Positions 6,339 to 14,263 are shown, numbered from the stretch's first letter. The stretch: 26,810 nt of DNA from Candidatus Cloacimonadota bacterium (GCA_023230175.1 JALNXV010000008.1:1-26810), one strand, 5' to 3'. The notes: generated by a model from the sequence alone, not told the origin. Made by a program: numbers and translations.

Positions 6339-8741
6339 TTATAATAAAGATAAAGGGTCATTATCTATAGTCATAGATATCTTAGGGGGACAAATAAATT
6401 CATCAATAAATTGATTTAAAAAACTTTGAATATGAGTAGATTTAAGAGATTTTACAATCAAATGATAACGATATTTTGTTTTAATCTTCGGTAAAGGAGC
6501 TTCAATAAAAGGCAAAAGGTAAAACTCGTTTTCAGGAAATAATAGTTTTAACTTTATCAATAAAGTATGATTTGCAGACAAGGTTGCTTTTAAAAAATCT
6601 AAATCCGGACAACTAAATAAGATTCGGCAAATACGATATGTTGGAGGATAAAAAACTTCAGAACGTAACTGTAATTCCTTTTCAGCAAAACTTAAAAAAT
6701 CTTGTTTTGCCGCATAAGTCAAAGCATAGTGTTCCGGGTTTCTGGTTTGGATAATAACTTCACCTTTTTTATCTCCTCTTCCGGAGCGACCGGCAACTTG
6801 GGTCAAAAGTTGAAAAGTTCTTTCAGTTGACCTAAAATCAGGTATATTTAATGTCACTTCGGCAAGTATAACCCCCACCAGTGTTACATTATGAAAATCT
6901 AACCCTTTAGAAATCATTTGAGTCCCTATCAAAATATCAATATGATGATTTCTCATAGCGTCAAACATTTCAGAAAAACTATCCTTTTTCTTTGTCGTAT
7001 CTGAATCCATTCTTAAAATGCGTGCTGTAGGAAATAATATTCTCAGTTGAGAATCAATCTGCTCTGTACCCGGAGCCCCATAATTAAAATGATAGCTACT
7101 ACAATCAGGACATTTCCGGGGAATAGGCTCATTAAAACCACAATAATGACACACCAATAAATGGTCAGATTTATGCAATTTTAAACTTATATCACAGTCC
7201 GGACAACGAAAAACCTTGCCACAATTTGTACATTGTAGAAAATTAGAATATCCTCGTCGATTATGAAAAAGAATAATCTGTTCATTCTTTTCTAATCTAT
7301 TATTTATCTGAGTTTTAAGTTCCTCAGAAAAAAGAGATTGATTATCGCTTTCTTCTTTCAAATCAATAATCTTAACCTCAGGCAAAATAGCTGCACCGGG
7401 TCTTAAAGTTAATTTAATAAGTTCATATTTATTTACAAGAGTATTATTCCAACTTTCAAGCGAAGGTGTTGCACTACCAAGAATTACTACAGCCTTTTCT
7501 ATTTCTCCTCTTTTTACAGCGAGATCTCTACCGTTATAACACGGTTGATGTTCTTGTTTGTATGAAGATTCGTGTTCTTCATCTACGATAATTAGACCGG
7601 TATTTTTTAGAGGAGCAAAAATAGCACTTCTTGCCCCAATCACGATATTGATTTTACCTTGAGCGATAAGTTTCCATTGCATATATCTTTCTCTATCAGA
7701 AAGATTACTGTGTAAAACAGCTATATTTTTACCAAATACATGAAAGAACCTAAACACAGTCTGAGGTGTCAAAGAAATTTCCGGGACTAACATCAAAGCT
7801 GATTTACCAATACTTTGGCAATGCTTTATAGCGTCAATATAGACTTCGGTTTTGCCACTTCCGGTTATTCCAAATAATAAAAAGGTCTTATATTTTTGCA
7901 AATCTATGGCTTTATTTACCTTATCGATTGCTGAAATCTGTTCTACATTGAGACTAATTTGCTTAACTTCTTGTTTTTCAGGAAATTTAAACAAATCAAT
8001 ATCTACTTTTCGAGGAAAGACTTCTATCAACTTTTTACTTTTTAATGCCTTAATTATCGCATAAGAAATATCCGGCACAACCTCAGATAAAGGGAAAACA
8101 TCAGGCTTATCACAAATCAAATCCCATGCTTTAGACTGTTTGTCTGTTAATTTACAGTTTGCAGACAAAAAGCTTTCTAATCGTCTTATATAATTCGCAT
8201 ACTTAGGTTTCACCTTTTCATCAAAAGACCTAAAGACTTCTATAATGTTTTCCTTTTCAAGAATTTCTATAGTATGGTAAAAATTAATTGACTTGACCAT
8301 TTCTCGTAAGGCTTGGACATTTACCCATTCATCCGGCTTATCCTGCAGTATTTTAACAATAGAATCTGCAATTTCGTCAAAATCTATTATACATTTGTTA
8401 TCTCTTAGTTTTATTTTTTGAGTTATGTGATGCTTTAATGCAAGTGGCAACATAGTATCTACAACGATGCCGATAGTAGTTTTGTAGTAATCTGACATCC
8501 ATTCCGCTAAGCATAACATCTCCTTAGACAAGATAGCTTCCTTATCAATGACTTCGATTATTGTTTTATAACGTATCTTACTATTTAGAGATTGCTCAGA
8601 GACCCTTTTTAAAACAATAGCAGTATATAGATTTCTCCCGACAGAGACAATAACCCGTATGCCTAAATTTAACTTAATGGGAGACTTATAAACCAAAGAC
8701 TGTCTAATCTTTATCGGCACTGCTACTTCGTAATAATACAT
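6339..8741 (-). CDS. priA: Primosomal protein N' (replication restart helicase PriA)
   Basis: The 800-residue protein is a full-length PriA. An N-terminal DNA-binding region (MYYYEVAVP onward) and winged-helix region precede a superfamily 2 helicase. Walker A GITGSGKT is at 291-298, the DEEH box at 387-390, and GSATPS near 422-427. A zinc-binding insert has eight Cys at 504, 507, 513, 516, 531, 534, 544 and 547. The later motif QVAGRSGRG starts near 648. PriA recognises stalled forks and reloads the replisome. The start is supported by AAGGA 6 bp upstream. A TTGACA -35-like box lies about 50 bp upstream. It heads the priA - methyltransferase - mutM run, a plausible genome-maintenance operon. 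Confidence 0.97.
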   Translation of the reverse strand: MYYYEVAVPIKIRQSLVYKSPIKLNLGIRVIVSVGRNLYTAIVLKRVSEQSLNSKIRYKTIIEVIDKEAILSKEMLCLAEWMSDYYKTTIGIVVDTMLPLALKHHITQKIKLRDNKCIIDFDEIADSIVKILQDKPDEWVNVQALREMVKSINFYHTIEILEKENIIEVFRSFDEKVKPKYANYIRRLESFLSANCKLTDKQSKAWDLICDKPDVFPLSEVVPDISYAIIKALKSKKLIEVFPRKVDIDLFKFPEKQEVKQISLNVEQISAIDKVNKAIDLQKYKTFLLFGITGSGKTEVYIDAIKHCQSIGKSALMLVPEISLTPQTVFRFFHVFGKNIAVLHSNLSDRERYMQWKLIAQGKINIVIGARSAIFAPLKNTGLIIVDEEHESSYKQEHQPCYNGRDLAVKRGEIEKAVVILGSATPSLESWNNTLVNKYELIKLTLRPGAAILPEVKIIDLKEESDNQSLFSEELKTQINNRLEKNEQIILFHNRRGYSNFLQCTNCGKVFRCPDCDISLKLHKSDHLLVCHYCGFNEPIPRKCPDCSSYHFNYGAPGTEQIDSQLRILFPTARILRMDSDTTKKKDSFSEMFDAMRNHHIDILIGTQMISKGLDFHNVTLVGVILAEVTLNIPDFRSTERTFQLLTQVAGRSGRGDKKGEVIIQTRNPEHYALTYAAKQDFLSFAEKELQLRSEVFYPPTYRICRILFSCPDLDFLKATLSANHTLLIKLKLLFPENEFYLLPFIEAPLPKIKTKYRYHLIVKSLKSTHIQSFLNQFIDEFICPPKISMTIDNDPLSLL

Positions 8742-8790
8742 TAATAATCCTTAATCATTGATAAAATGATGATTATGCAAAACAGATATT

Positions 8791-8796
8791 TGTCAA
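8791..8796 (-). promoter_or_regulatory. Candidate -35 box upstream of priA
   Basis: A minus-strand TTGACA lies 50 bp upstream of the priA ATG, in the same sequence context as the better promoters of this window. No hexamer close to TATAAT is present at 16-18 bp, so it is only half supported. Confidence 0.35.
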
Positions 8797-8929
8797 GAAT
8801 AAAATTAAGTAAATATGGGCGATAACCATTTTAAGTATCCACCCTTTTTAATTACAATAATTTCTTTAACATAATTGTCAACAAAAATAAGTGGAATACT
8901 TGCAATTATATTGAACTGTTGAAATTGTT

Positions 8930-9012
8930 CTACAAGCTTCCAGCTTGTAGTTTCATAAAATATTGAATACCTATCACTTAATGATTTTTAGTGCAAGCAA
9001 GGATGCTCGCAC
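8930..9012 (+). repeat. Compound REP-like element, copy 1 (hairpins A and B)
   Basis: Hairpin A is CTACAAGCT-TCC-AGCTTGTAG (8930-8950), a perfect 9 bp stem. After about 40 bp comes hairpin B, GTGCAAGCA-AGGA-TGCTCGCAC (8991-9012), a 9 bp stem with one A-C mismatch. It is followed by AACAACATTATT. The segment from 8926 to about 9022 is close to 90% identical by eye to 22256-22350, including the inter-hairpin spacer with GAATACCTATCACTTAA. The spacer conservation shows the unit spreads as a whole. Confidence 0.8.
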
Positions 9013-9325
9013 AACAACATTATTATTGAATCTCCCGTAGCCTGTCCAATAATGTTAAAAATTCATTCAAAATGAAATACTAACGGTTCGTTTTGAACAA
9101 AGCGATGAATCTCTTACTCTTTTATCTTTTCGCTTAACGATTAAAGACTCAAATCTTAAAAATAAAATATCACATATTTAAACAAAAATATCAAATAAAA
9201 ATATAATATAAAGTTAATTTAACTTAGCTTTATGTTTATTTTTATCAATAAAATATCTTAAAATTAGCTAACTTATTGTTTATCAATAATTTAAATAAAA
9301 CAATATTCTTCAATAAATACAGGTT

Positions 9326-9376
9326 AGAAACAGGAAACCTACAAGAGGGAACGCTTCCTGTAGGTCTCCTGTTTCT
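9326..9376. repeat. Long hairpin (23 bp stem) in AT-rich region
   Basis: AGAAACAGG at 9326-9334 pairs with CCTGTTTCT at 9368-9376 and the pairing continues inward to 9348/9354. This gives a stem of about 23 bp with two mismatches and one G-U pair around a 5 nt loop. No T-tract follows on either strand, so it is not a standard terminator. Its core GAGACCTACAGGA (minus strand) resembles GAGACCTCCAAGA in the hairpin at 25660-25701. Confidence 0.75.
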
Positions 9377-9529
9377 ATCTTATATATTTCAAGTAGTTAG
9401 CTTATTAAAACAAGGATTATATTAACTTTATTTAATAAAAATAATTTTCAAGTATATGCTATTTGCTTTATAAATATTAATTTATTAAAATAAAATAATG
9501 ATTTATTAAATACTATTAAATAATTTGCT

Positions 9530-9551
9530 GTGCAAGCAAGGATGCTCGCAC
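9530..9551 (+). repeat. REP-like element, solitary hairpin B
   Basis: GTGCAAGCA-AGGA-TGCTCGCAC is identical to hairpin B of copy 1 (8991-9012) and is followed by AACAAACATTATT, the same 3' flank. No hairpin A precedes it. It lies about 60 bp beyond the stop codon of the flavodiiron gene. Confidence 0.75.
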
Positions 9552-9609
9552 AACAAACATTATTACAAAATGTACATAAATAAAGTAATTACTACATACA
9601 AGGAATCAA

Positions 9610-10797
9610 CTATGCTTGGGCTATTTTTCTGCCAAATTCAATTGCTTCAGACTTAGCATTATCATCAGGATTCCATTGATTTCTATGACCTTCATTTATT
9701 ATTTCAAATCCTGCTTCAGATAAAAGAGTATTTAAAACTTTAACTGATTCACCACTCCAGCCATAACATCCAAAAGCTGTTGCCTTCTTACTTTTAAATT
9801 TTAATTCTTTAACTAAATGAATAAATCCGGCAACTGAATGTAAAATACTATTAGAAATAGTTGGTGAACCTATTATAACACTCTTTGACTTAAAGATTTC
9901 AGTTATTAAATCATTCTGATCGCTCTTTGCAAGATTATGTACTTTAACAACTACCTCTTTATCTTGTAATCTTATACCTTCTGCGATATTTTCAGCTAAG
10001 GTTTTAGTTCCATTCCACATTGTATCATAAATTATAGTAATTTGATTTTCTTTATAATCGTTTGCCCATTTAGAATATTTTTCGATAATTTGCATTGGAT
10101 TATCACGCCAGATCACTCCATGACTGGTTGCAATAATATCAATAGGTAAATTTAGAGCTATGACTTCATCTAATTTCTTGCGTAAAAATACGTTAAAGGG
10201 TGTTAATATATTTGCAAAATATTTGATAGCCTCATTAAAAAGATCACACTGATCAACTAAATCATTGTAAAGTAAATCTGTAGCATAATGCTGACCAAAG
10301 GCATCATTACTAAACAATATATTATCAACTGTCAAATATGTAGCCATACTATCAGGCCAATGCAGCATTTTCATTTCTACAAATACTAATGTTTTACCAT
10401 TTCCAATATCTAAAGAATCACCTGTTTTTACCTCAACAAAATTCCAATCTTTATGATATTGACCTTTTAGAGACTTAACTGCATTTGCAGTACAATAAAT
10501 TGGAGTATTAGGAATTTTTTCCATTAATGCGGGTAAAGCACCACTATGATCAACTTCACCATGATTCATTATTATATAATCAATTTTATTTAAATCAATT
10601 TCTTTTGATAAATTTTCTACAAATTCTCTTGCAAAAGGCATCCATACAGTATCTATCAAAACATTTTTTTCTTCTTGAACTAAATAAGAATTATACGTCG
10701 AACCTTTATGAGTTGAATATTCATCTCCATGAAATTTTTGAAGCTCCCAATCAACTTTACCAACCCAATAAGTATTATTTTTAATTCTCTTTTTCAT
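9610..10797 (-). CDS. fprA: Flavodiiron protein (FprA family)
   Basis: Flavodiiron proteins reduce nitric oxide and/or oxygen in the cytosol of anaerobes. Numbering from the chosen ATG, the beta-lactamase-like domain carries all canonical diiron ligands: His79, Glu81, Asp83 and His84 (HGEVDH), His146 (HWPDS), Asp165 (SNDAFG) and His226 (SHGVIW). A flavodoxin domain follows from about 253, beginning TIIYDTMWNGTKTLAENIAEGI, which binds FMN. The length of 395 residues fits the minimal two-domain class, with no rubredoxin fusion. The in-frame upstream ATG at 10839 is rejected because GGAGG lies 6 bp before the ATG at 10797. A perfect promoter sits upstream and the gene appears monocistronic. Its electron donor (rubredoxin or another carrier) is not encoded nearby. 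Confidence 0.95.
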   Translation of the reverse strand: MKKRIKNNTYWVGKVDWELQKFHGDEYSTHKGSTYNSYLVQEEKNVLIDTVWMPFAREFVENLSKEIDLNKIDYIIMNHGEVDHSGALPALMEKIPNTPIYCTANAVKSLKGQYHKDWNFVEVKTGDSLDIGNGKTLVFVEMKMLHWPDSMATYLTVDNILFSNDAFGQHYATDLLYNDLVDQCDLFNEAIKYFANILTPFNVFLRKKLDEVIALNLPIDIIATSHGVIWRDNPMQIIEKYSKWANDYKENQITIIYDTMWNGTKTLAENIAEGIRLQDKEVVVKVHNLAKSDQNDLITEIFKSKSVIIGSPTISNSILHSVAGFIHLVKELKFKSKKATAFGCYGWSGESVKVLNTLLSEAGFEIINEGHRNQWNPDDNAKSEAIEFGRKIAQA

Positions 10798-10878
10798 TTG
10801 ATATCCTCCATTATTGTTTATTTTATAAATCACAATCATTATAAGTAGTACAATCTACCAACTTAATGACTCTATAAA

Positions 10879-10907
10879 ATTATAACAAGGTTTATCATTA
10901 TTGTCAA
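10879..10907 (-). promoter_or_regulatory. Consensus promoter of the flavodiiron gene
   Basis: On the minus strand TTGACA (10902-10907) and TATAAT (10879-10884) are both perfect and separated by 17 bp. The predicted start near 10872 gives a leader of about 75 nt before the ATG at 10797. Confidence 0.9.
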
Positions 10908-11103
10908 CAAAAACTTTTATTTATTGTAGAGTTCAATATTAAACTAAGTCACAGGACAAAAATACCAATATTTATATCATTAATTAAAGTGATTATTATC
11001 AGCACGATATATTTATATGCTAATATAACAATTTTTTCAAGGCTATATTTTATTTTATAACAAATATTTAGAATAACACACATAAAAAAGTTTAAAATTT
11101 TTA
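10908..11103. other. AT-rich spacer between fprA promoter and tRNA array
   Basis: Together with the flanking promoters this forms a gene-free gap of about 370 bp. It is very AT-rich. A 62-codon minus-strand open frame (10949-11137) is present but has no ribosome binding site and overlaps the tRNA promoter, so it is not called. No hairpin or repeat of note was seen. Confidence 0.5.
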
Positions 11104-11131
11104 TTGACACTAAAACATAGATAGATAGTTT
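11104..11131 (+). promoter_or_regulatory. Candidate promoter of the tRNA array
   Basis: TTGACA at 11104-11109 is followed after 16 bp by TAGTTT at 11126-11131. Transcription would start about 25-30 bp before tRNA-Lys. The -35 is perfect and the -10 weak. Confidence 0.45.
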
Positions 11132-11166
11132 TGGCATTGTTCATAGCGTGTTTAATAAAAAAGTTT

Positions 11167-11241
11167 GGGCCTGTAACTCAGCGGTAGAGTACCTGCCTTT
11201 TAAGCAGGGAGTCGATGATTCGAATTCATCCAGGCTCACCA
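11167..11241 (+). tRNA. tRNA-Lys (TTT)
   Basis: The 75 nt gene has acceptor GGGCCTG pairing with CAGGCTC (one G-U), discriminator A and encoded CCA. The anticodon stem CCTGC/GCAGG encloses CTTTTAA, giving anticodon TTT at 11199-11201. It is the first gene of a four-tRNA array that ends at the terminator at 11643. Confidence 0.96.
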
Positions 11242-11265
11242 TTTTTTTTTGCTAAAATATGTAGC

Positions 11266-11340
11266 GACCCCTTCGTCTAGCGGTTAGGACTCAAGATTTT
11301 CATTCTTGCAACAGGGGTTCGATTCCCCTAGGGGTCGCCA
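11266..11340 (+). tRNA. tRNA-Glu (TTC), copy 1
   Basis: The 75 nt gene has acceptor GACCCCT/AGGGGTC, discriminator G and encoded CCA. The anticodon stem CAAGA/TCTTG encloses TTTTCAT, giving anticodon TTC at 11299-11301. It is identical over all 75 nt to the copy at 11440-11514. Confidence 0.96.
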
Positions 11341-11354
11341 ATTATTTTTAGCTT

Positions 11355-11396
11355 GCTTTAATTAAAACTGTAAAAGTTTAGAGTTTTAACTAAAGC
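11355..11396 (+). other. Hairpin between the two tRNA-Glu(TTC) genes
   Basis: CTTTAATTAAAACT (11356-11369) pairs with AGTTTTAACTAAAG (11382-11395) with one non-Watson-Crick position, extended by one outer G-C pair, around a 12 nt loop. No T-tract follows, so it is unlikely to terminate transcription. It may be a processing structure or a remnant of the duplication. Confidence 0.5.
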
Positions 11397-11439
11397 GGTC
11401 ATAGGTGGTAAGCTGTTTTATTCTTTCCACATAACCTTT

Positions 11440-11514
11440 GACCCCTTCGTCTAGCGGTTAGGACTCAAGATTTTCATTCTTGCAACAGGGGTTCGATTCC
11501 CCTAGGGGTCGCCA
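11440..11514 (+). tRNA. tRNA-Glu (TTC), copy 2
   Basis: Identical over 75 nt to the gene at 11266-11340, with anticodon TTC at 11473-11475 and encoded CCA. The upstream spacer contains CTGTTTTATTCTTT (11413-11426), which recurs at 11539-11552 before the third Glu gene, so at least part of the array arose by tandem duplication. Confidence 0.96.
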
Positions 11515-11558
11515 AATTTTTTAGAATAAAATAGGAAACTGTTTTATTCTTTTTTTTT

Positions 11559-11633
11559 GACCCATTCGTCTAGCGGTCAGGACTCCGGATTCTCAGTCCG
11601 GCAACAGGGGTTCGATTCCCCTATGGGTTACCA
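11559..11633 (+). tRNA. tRNA-Glu (CTC)
   Basis: The 75 nt gene shares the D-arm and T-arm of the two Glu(TTC) genes but has anticodon stem CCGGA/TCCGG around TTCTCAG, giving anticodon CTC. Its acceptor GACCCAT pairs with ATGGGTT, so the first pair is G1-U72 and the discriminator is A, unlike the G1-C72 with G73 of its neighbours. CCA is encoded. Confidence 0.93.
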
Positions 11634-11642
11634 ATTATTACT

Positions 11643-11667
11643 AGCGAAGAAAACTTCGCTTTTTTTA
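11643..11667 (+). terminator. Rho-independent terminator of the tRNA array
   Basis: AGCGAAG (11643-11649) and CTTCGCT (11654-11660) form a perfect 7 bp stem with an AAAA loop, followed directly by seven Ts. Confidence 0.9.
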
Positions 11668-11724
11668 TTTTATTAGCATAAACCACAAAGAAATATTCAG
11701 AATAATCCGTGAAGAGTAATTGTC

Positions 11725-11773
11725 GCCGTTCTCGACTCACACTCTTTTCGCTCGATGTAAGTCAAGTCCGGCT
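11725..11773 (-). repeat. Dispersed 49 bp repeat, copy 2 (family 2)
   Basis: Minus-strand match to 4391-4440 at about 37 of 49 positions. The terminal inverted arms are GCCG (11725-11728) and CGGC (11769-11772), where copy 1 has GTCA and TGAC. Two positions changed together so that pairing is kept. It lies about 30 bp past the stop codon of the P-type ATPase gene. Confidence 0.6.
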
Positions 11774-11802
11774 TATACTTAATATTTACTAATCTATCAA
11801 TA

Positions 11803-13881
11803 TCAAAATTTCTTTTTTAACATTCTACCGGCATTAAAAACTGCAATCAAGGTAACGCCAACATCACCAAATACAGCTTCCCACATTGTAGCAATTCCCA
11901 TAAAACCAAGTATTATAAATAAAAGTTTTAGACCAAGTGCTAACACAATATTTTGGATAATAATATTTTTTGTAGTACTTGCAACTTTTATAGCTTTTGG
12001 GATTTTACTTAAAGAATCATCCATAATAACAATATCAGCTGTCTCAATAGCAACATCAGAGCCTATATTCCCCATTGAAATACCGATATCAGCTCTTGCT
12101 AACACAGGGGCATCATTTATACCATCACCTACAAAAATTAATTTTTCGTCTAAAGATGATTGTGATATGATTTCTTCTAATATTTTAAATTTTGCTTCCG
12201 GCAATAAATCAGCATAAACCTTATCAATCTTTAATTTATCCGCTATAGATTTTGCAATATTATAATTATCACCCGTAAGCATTGAAATTTCAGTAATACC
12301 GATTGACTTTAATTGATTTACTGCGTCAATCGAATCAGATTTAAGTTCATCACTTATCACTATATAACCGGCATATAAATCATTGACTGCAATATGAATA
12401 TAAGTATCAGGAATATCAATATCATTAAACATAATTTTAAATTTATCCATCAATTTACTATTTCCACATAAAACAAAATACTCATTATCTCCTTTTTTGA
12501 TGCGTGCTCTTATACCCAATCCACTTAACTCTTGATAGTCAATGATATCTGACATATTGATATCTTTTTGATAAGCCTCTCTAATCGATAAGGCAATCGG
12601 ATGATTAGAATGACTATCAGCTATGGCAACCATTTCTAATAATTCATTTTTAGAGAAATCATTAACTGATTCAATTTTTGTCAATTTAAAGACACCCTTA
12701 GTAAGTGTACCTGTTTTATCAAAAACAACCCTTCTAACCTGATTAAGACTATCAATAAAACAAGAACCCTTTATCAATATACCATTTTTGGAGGCTGCTC
12801 CTATCCCTCCAAAATAAGCAAGAGGAATGCTAACAACTAAAGCACAAGGACAAGAAATAACCAACATTACCAATGCTCTATATAACCAATCAGAAAAGTT
12901 TTGATCAGAAAACAATAAAGGAGGGAGAATGGCTGTTAATAAAGCTAATATAACTACAATCGGAGTATAATATCCGGCAAATCTACTAAAAAACATCTCA
13001 GTCTTTGCTTTTTTGTGGGTTGCTGTTTCTACTAATTCCATAATCCGAGCTACTGATGATTCGCTAAAAACCTTTGTAACTTGAATTGTTATAAGTCCGG
13101 ACTTATTTATCATACCGGCAAAGACTTCATCACCCTCTCTTACAGTTTTTGGCACTGATTCTCCGGTTAAAACAGATGTGTCCACCTGTGATTTTCCTTT
13201 TATAATAACACCATCTAACGGTAACCTTTCTCCGGCTTTTACTATGATATAATCATTAACCTTAACAAGTTCGGGTGCAACCTTTTTTATCTCATTATTC
13301 TCCATTAAATTTGCATAATCAGGCCTAATCTCCAATAATGCTTTGATTGATTTCCTTGATTTATGAACAGCAAAATCTTGTAAGTATTCACCAATCCTAA
13401 AGAATAACATTACTCCGGCAGCTTCAGAAAAAGCATTTATGGTAATAGCACCCAATGTTGCTATAGTCATTAAGAAATTTTCATCAAATATACCACCATT
13501 TCTTAATTTATTAATTGCCTTTAAAAATATCTTCCAACCATATAAAAGATAAATAGACATAAAGATGATTTTGTCAATATGATACAAAGTAAAGATATTG
13601 TTAAAGATTAAAACAAAAAGATATATGAAACTCACTATTGACATCATTATTAATTCTTTTTTAGGATTAAATGTCTCAATTTCTTGCTCCAGTAAAATAA
13701 TATCAGGCTCAATTTTTTTTATTTCTGTAAGTACTTCATTCATCGAGTCAGTATCTATCAATAAGGTTAATGTACTAAAATCTATAGAAGCTTTCTTTAC
13801 GCTTTGTAAATTATTTATACTTTTTTCTATCTTATTGGCACAATTAGCACAATCAAGATTTTTCAAATAAAACCTTTTCAT
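11803..13881 (-). CDS. zntA: P1B-type heavy-metal-transporting ATPase (Zn/Cd/Pb efflux type)
   Basis: The 692-residue pump starts with a heavy-metal-associated domain whose metal-binding CANC lies at 11-14. Membrane helices follow. The actuator motif TGES is at 239-242 and the transmembrane metal motif CPC at 344-346 (VISCPCALVVS). The phosphorylation loop DKTGT has Asp388, and the nucleotide-binding SHSNHP and hinge VGDGINDAP motifs follow. The last helix contains GDVGVTLIAVFNAGRM, whose Asp is typical of the Zn2+/Cd2+/Pb2+ subgroup rather than copper pumps. The protein exports divalent soft metals at the inner membrane using ATP. Its ATG overlaps the regulator's stop codon by 4 bp, so expression is coupled to the ArsR/SmtB repressor. 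Which metal is exported in this organism is inferred from family only. Confidence 0.93.
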   Translation of the reverse strand: MKRFYLKNLDCANCANKIEKSINNLQSVKKASIDFSTLTLLIDTDSMNEVLTEIKKIEPDIILLEQEIETFNPKKELIMMSIVSFIYLFVLIFNNIFTLYHIDKIIFMSIYLLYGWKIFLKAINKLRNGGIFDENFLMTIATLGAITINAFSEAAGVMLFFRIGEYLQDFAVHKSRKSIKALLEIRPDYANLMENNEIKKVAPELVKVNDYIIVKAGERLPLDGVIIKGKSQVDTSVLTGESVPKTVREGDEVFAGMINKSGLITIQVTKVFSESSVARIMELVETATHKKAKTEMFFSRFAGYYTPIVVILALLTAILPPLLFSDQNFSDWLYRALVMLVISCPCALVVSIPLAYFGGIGAASKNGILIKGSCFIDSLNQVRRVVFDKTGTLTKGVFKLTKIESVNDFSKNELLEMVAIADSHSNHPIALSIREAYQKDINMSDIIDYQELSGLGIRARIKKGDNEYFVLCGNSKLMDKFKIMFNDIDIPDTYIHIAVNDLYAGYIVISDELKSDSIDAVNQLKSIGITEISMLTGDNYNIAKSIADKLKIDKVYADLLPEAKFKILEEIISQSSLDEKLIFVGDGINDAPVLARADIGISMGNIGSDVAIETADIVIMDDSLSKIPKAIKVASTTKNIIIQNIVLALGLKLLFIILGFMGIATMWEAVFGDVGVTLIAVFNAGRMLKKKF

Positions 13882-14249
13882 TTTACATATCTCTCTTTTA
13901 TATGTATCATACCTTGATCAAAGATTTGTTTAATATGCTCATCAGTCAAAGAATAAAAAACACTCTTACCTTCTTTTCGATACTTAACCAAATTTGCTTG
14001 CTTTAATATCTTTAACTGATGAGAAATAGCCGATTGATTCATCCCCATTATCTGAGAAATATCACATACACACATCTCTGATAAAAACAAAATATTAATT
14101 ATCTTAATTCGAGTAGGCTCACCCAATATCTTAAAAAACTCAGCTATATCTTTGATTAATTCTTCATCAGGCATTTTTTGATTTACTTGATTTACAATTT
14201 CTTGATGAACTATTTTTTTTTGACAAACTTCAATCTCTTTTTCTATCAC
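13878..14249 (-). CDS. ArsR/SmtB-family metal-sensing repressor
   Basis: The 123-residue winged-helix repressor starts at a GTG codon, supported by AAGGA 7 bp upstream. The recognition helix segment is MNQSAISHQLKILKQANLV. Two metal sites can be read. An alpha3-type site is formed by Cys60 and Cys62 (MCVCD), possibly joined by Cys9. A complete alpha5 site, Asp103, His105, His116 and Glu119, has the same spacing as SmtB/CzrA. CadC-like proteins combine both sites, and the regulated gene is a Zn/Cd-type pump, so Zn, Cd or Pb sensing is likely. Metal binding should release the repressor from the palindromic operator 15 bp upstream of the start codon. The 4 bp overlap with the ATPase gene makes a two-gene operon. 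Confidence 0.93.
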   Translation of the reverse strand: MIEKEIEVCQKKIVHQEIVNQVNQKMPDEELIKDIAEFFKILGEPTRIKIINILFLSEMCVCDISQIMGMNQSAISHQLKILKQANLVKYRKEGKSVFYSLTDEHIKQIFDQGMIHIKERYVK

Positions 14250-14263
14250 TTTATCATCCTTTC

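Larger units (their letters stand above)
8742..9609. other. 868 bp non-coding region between priA and fprA
   Basis: No credible gene is seen. From the priA side it contains the priA upstream region with TTGACA on the minus strand at 8791-8796 (no good -10). A compound REP-like element follows at 8930-9012, then a patch at 9050-9157 with inverted TTCAAAA/TTTTGAA and a fragment resembling 4532-4556. A very AT-rich block (about 9160-9530) has the long hairpin at 9326-9376 near its middle, and a solitary B hairpin lies at 9530-9551. Around the long hairpin, short loosely nested inverted segments recur: AGCTAACT at 9266-9273 with AGTTAGCT at 9395-9402, and AAGTTAA at 9211-9217 with TTAACTT at 9423-9429. 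These suggest a degraded element larger than the hairpin. Confidence 0.5.

Noticed and set aside
9326..9376. Long hairpin as the fprA terminator
   Set aside because: It lies over 230 bp past the stop codon and has no T-tract on the minus strand.
10798..10872. Riboswitch or structured leader in the fprA 5' leader
   Set aside because: The leader is about 75 nt, AT-rich and shows no conserved aptamer-like stems.
10949..11137. A 62-codon minus-strand open frame with a hydrophobic translation
   Set aside because: The hydrophobic look comes from AT-rich codons; there is no ribosome binding site and it overlaps the tRNA array promoter.
11559..11633. Third Glu-like tRNA read as tRNA-Gln
   Set aside because: The anticodon loop TTCTCAG gives CTC, a glutamate anticodon; the glutamine-like acceptor end alone is not enough.
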